From Methylomonas albis (lineage in GTDB: Bacteria; Pseudomonadota; Gammaproteobacteria; Methylococcales; Methylomonadaceae): DNA of 64,000 nucleotides. Made by a program: the position numbers and the translations under genes. The notes beneath the pieces were generated by a model that worked only from the letters and a program-made list of their open reading frames with translations, was not told the DNA's origin and did not search any database. Where the stretch lies: NCBI RefSeq assembly GCF_014850955.1, contig NZ_JACXSS010000001.1:1550001-1614000 (forward strand). The letters are read 5' to 3'. Position 1 is the first letter of the stretch. Each line of letters starts with the position of its first letter. Shown here piece after piece: positions 62,331 to 64,000 of this stretch.

Positions 62331-63140
62331 ATGTTCAAGCTTAGACTTGTTGTTTCCGCTTTAGCATTAACGTGTTTGCCAAATGCGCAGGCCGCTTATA
62401 TTGGTAGCCTGACATTTGTACAAGCGACGGGCACCGTCTCTTCTAGCGAGGATATTCCGGTTTGGCTCAGGTTAACCTTGGATCCGGCATCCGATCCGCT
62501 CGTACTAAGCGGTAATAGTAGTGATACCCCGCCTTTCGGCGTAAGTCCGAGCAATTACCCCAGCAGTTTTTTCGCTTTCGACTCGGCGACTAACCAAGAT
62601 ATTTCCATCAGTAACGGCGTGCTCATTTCGGTGGACAATATTAGTTTGAATACGTCTTTCGGATGTAGCGGCACATTTACGGATGGCGGATGCCCGTCAA
62701 CGTCTACGGGCGCGTACAACTTTAATTTCAATGCCGGCGCGGACAGCATCAACTCGATGAGTCAAATTGCTTTAAATCCTGGCGATAGCCGGGACTATCT
62801 GTTCGGTACTTTTACGCCCAATGGCCCGGTGTCTGCTGGAAATTACGAGTTTTACTGGTCCAGTCTGATCATAGGCTTTAGCGGTACGGTAAGAGCGCCT
62901 AAATTGGATGACAACGGTGATCCCATTCTGGATCAGAATGGCGATCCGATTTTGCAGGAGTTTAGTAATGCTTCCGGCGATTATGACATAGCCACGACCG
63001 GCTGCAATAACCAAAACAACCAAGTTTGCGCGGCGGCATTTACTCGCACCGTTAGTGCGGTGCCTTTGCCGGCGACTTTTTGGTTGTTTGGTTCGGCTAT
63101 GCTGGGTGTTGCAGGTTACGCTCGCCGCCGGCCTATTTGA
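62331..63140 (+). CDS. VPLPA-CTERM sorting-signal exported protein
   Basis: This 269-residue protein has a Sec signal (MFKLRLVVSALALTCLPNAQAA) and a C-terminal VPLPATFWLFGSAMLGVAGYARRRP, a VPLPA-CTERM exosortase recognition motif with membrane segment and Arg cluster. The mature part is Ser/Asn/Asp-rich, with a tandem DDNGDPIL-DQNGDPIL near residue 200 that could bind calcium, and paired Cys (FGCSGTFTDGGC; TTGCNNQNNQVC). GGAG lies 11 bp before ATG 62331. It is expected on the cell surface or in the extracellular matrix. The exosortase itself is not in the window. Confidence 0.88.
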   Translation: MFKLRLVVSALALTCLPNAQAAYIGSLTFVQATGTVSSSEDIPVWLRLTLDPASDPLVLSGNSSDTPPFGVSPSNYPSSFFAFDSATNQDISISNGVLISVDNISLNTSFGCSGTFTDGGCPSTSTGAYNFNFNAGADSINSMSQIALNPGDSRDYLFGTFTPNGPVSAGNYEFYWSSLIIGFSGTVRAPKLDDNGDPILDQNGDPILQEFSNASGDYDIATTGCNNQNNQVCAAAFTRTVSAVPLPATFWLFGSAMLGVAGYARRRPI

Positions 63141-63198
63141 AATCTAGCCAAATCTGAACCGGCAACCCTAAGCTTAGGTTCAGAAGTGCGTTGCGAGG

Positions 63199-63224
63199 GT
63201 AGGGACGAATGAATTCGTCCCTAC
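63199..63224. terminator. Palindrome between convergent genes
   Basis: gtagggacgaat (63199-63210) and attcgtccctac (63213-63224) form a 12 bp stem with a 2 nt loop. It lies between the VPLPA-CTERM stop and the convergent membrane gene stop, so it may terminate both. A smaller ctaagcttag palindrome is just upstream. Confidence 0.6.
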
Positions 63225-63242
63225 CGGTTTGATAGTTGAAAC

Positions 63243-64000
63243 TTATTTAGCCGGTTCCGCAGGTTTGGCTGCGGCAGCCGGTGCTTTGGCTTTGGCTGGA
63301 GCGGCTTTTTCCTCTACCTGAGCTGCTTTTTCCGGTTCTTGCTTAGGTCCGATATAACCTTTATGCCAAGCACAGGCCGCGCCGGCCAGCAAGATCAGCA
63401 GAAATACATAGCTTTTCCAATGGCTTTTCTTTTCGCCGAACGGGTCGACCATTTGCATTTCCGCGTCTTTCGGCAGTTTGGCGACGCCGGTTAATAAGCG
63501 ACCGAAAGGGATGTTGATAAAGGCCTTGGCATTCACCGCCCAGCCGCAGGCGTCCAGTACCGGCGCCAGATTGCGTTGGCGTAGTTTTAGATAGGCGATG
63601 AACATGGACGGACCGGAAATCGCCAGCATTAAGCCGATGATGGCCAGTGGCATTTGCCACCATTGCAAGCCCATGAAACTGCTCATGACGGTAGCCAGTG
63701 CGGTGCCGATCGCGCCTATCGCCAAACCGATGGCGGCGAAAATCCCGGCAAATTTACCCACATCAAACGGGACCGGTGGTTCCTTGCCTTGCCCGGCATG
63801 GCTGCCGGCATCCGAAATACCTTTGAAGGTATTTTCGTGAGCGGCTTTGTCGCGGGCCGACGCGCTTTTTTCCACTTGCTCGTTAATCATGCGCGCGACG
63901 CGTTTGTACGGCGCCCAAAATGCTTCCTTGATACTGATCGGGTTTTCGATGATTTTAACGATAGTCGCATCCCAGTCCAGGCCGTTGCGGTCGTAAAACA
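63243..64000 (-). CDS. Hypothetical membrane protein, N-terminus outside window
   Basis: The frame is open to the right edge, so the true start lies beyond 64000 and the ATG at 63890 is internal (preceded in frame by YKRVAR). The visible 252 residues include three hydrophobic segments (FAGIFAAIGLAIGAIGTALATVM, MPLAIIGLMLAISGPSMFIAYL, YVFLLILLAGAACAWH) and an Ala/Lys/Pro-rich C-terminal tail (AKAKAPAAAAKPAEPAK). I do not recognise the family. The stop faces the VPLPA-CTERM gene. Confidence 0.7.
   Translation of the reverse strand, partial: FYDRNGLDWDATIVKIIENPISIKEAFWAPYKRVARMINEQVEKSASARDKAAHENTFKGISDAGSHAGQGKEPPVPFDVGKFAGIFAAIGLAIGAIGTALATVMSSFMGLQWWQMPLAIIGLMLAISGPSMFIAYLKLRQRNLAPVLDACGWAVNAKAFINIPFGRLLTGVAKLPKDAEMQMVDPFGEKKSHWKSYVFLLILLAGAACAWHKGYIGPKQEPEKAAQVEEKAAPAKAKAPAAAAKPAEPAK

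Noticed and set aside
1-64000. CRISPR arrays, tRNA or rRNA genes
   Set aside because: I saw no regularly spaced direct repeats and no tRNA or rRNA signature sequences by reading. Weakly conserved small RNAs could be missed.

Overview
The window looks like a chromosomal segment of a gammaproteobacterial methylotroph, most like a Methylomonas-type methanotroph. This is an inference from gene content. It carries a DUF447 gene translationally coupled to an mfnB-type gene (methanofuran-like C1 cofactor synthesis), a VPLPA-CTERM exosortase substrate, sdhB-sdhE, yoaA-tsaB, a type IV minor pilin operon and an SOS mutasome cassette. I saw no phage module, CRISPR array, rRNA or tRNA. The one clear mobile element is an 853 bp IS5-family copy near the left edge.

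Layout. 1-1358: end of sdhB, sdhE, then the IS. 1435-2454: queA. 2477-10788 (minus): operon fimT-pilV-pilW-pilX-pilY1-pilE for a type IV pilus tip or priming complex. 11128-22460 (plus): compact chemosensory operon cheY-cheA-cheW-mcp(Aer-like PAS)-cheW-parA-STAS-cheR-cheD-cheB-MCP-like-STAS, with many stop/start overlaps and no recognisable cheZ. 22535-33365: housekeeping genes (PerM-like permease, PhoH/PIN ATPase, a small four-helix-type protein, a TPR lipoprotein, yoaA, tsaB, a YciO/Sua5 protein, an M50 protease, scpA, scpB, rluB). 33375-34264: a small gene and a block of nested palindromic repeats. 34440-36002: secreted lipoprotein adenosine deaminase. 36172-41979 (minus): lexA-imuA-imuB-dnaE2 with an SOS box over its promoter. 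42330-46171: MBOAT acyltransferase, SGNH-like partner and alpha/beta hydrolase, probably for polymer acylation. 46204-51834: a two-receiver regulator, DUF447-mfnB and a MASE3-PAS-GGDEF-EAL protein. 51999-56022: AEC permease, CinA-like protein and Uup. 56043-60496: a Cys-rich small protein, a hemerythrin-PAS histidine kinase, a REC-degenerate HD-GYP regulator and PPK2. 60570-64000: repeats, an unknown membrane protein, a VPLPA-CTERM protein and a truncated membrane protein.

How the genes work together. The pilin operon and the chemosensory operon are divergent from a shared spacer of about 340 bp, so the region is largely a surface-motility and sensing module. The most interesting signal is that two proteins, the MCP-like protein at 20915 and the small protein at 25374, each carry an F-x-D-x-x-x-Q helix like the CheZ phosphatase active site. 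Both also end in an acidic-[IV]-[DE]-L-F peptide, which CheD shares. They may supply the missing CheY phosphatase and CheY docking function. Other unusual points are a 409 bp open, Arg/Pro-rich stretch fused in frame before scpB, a 140 bp out-of-phase overlap of scpB and rluB, and several degenerate signalling domains.
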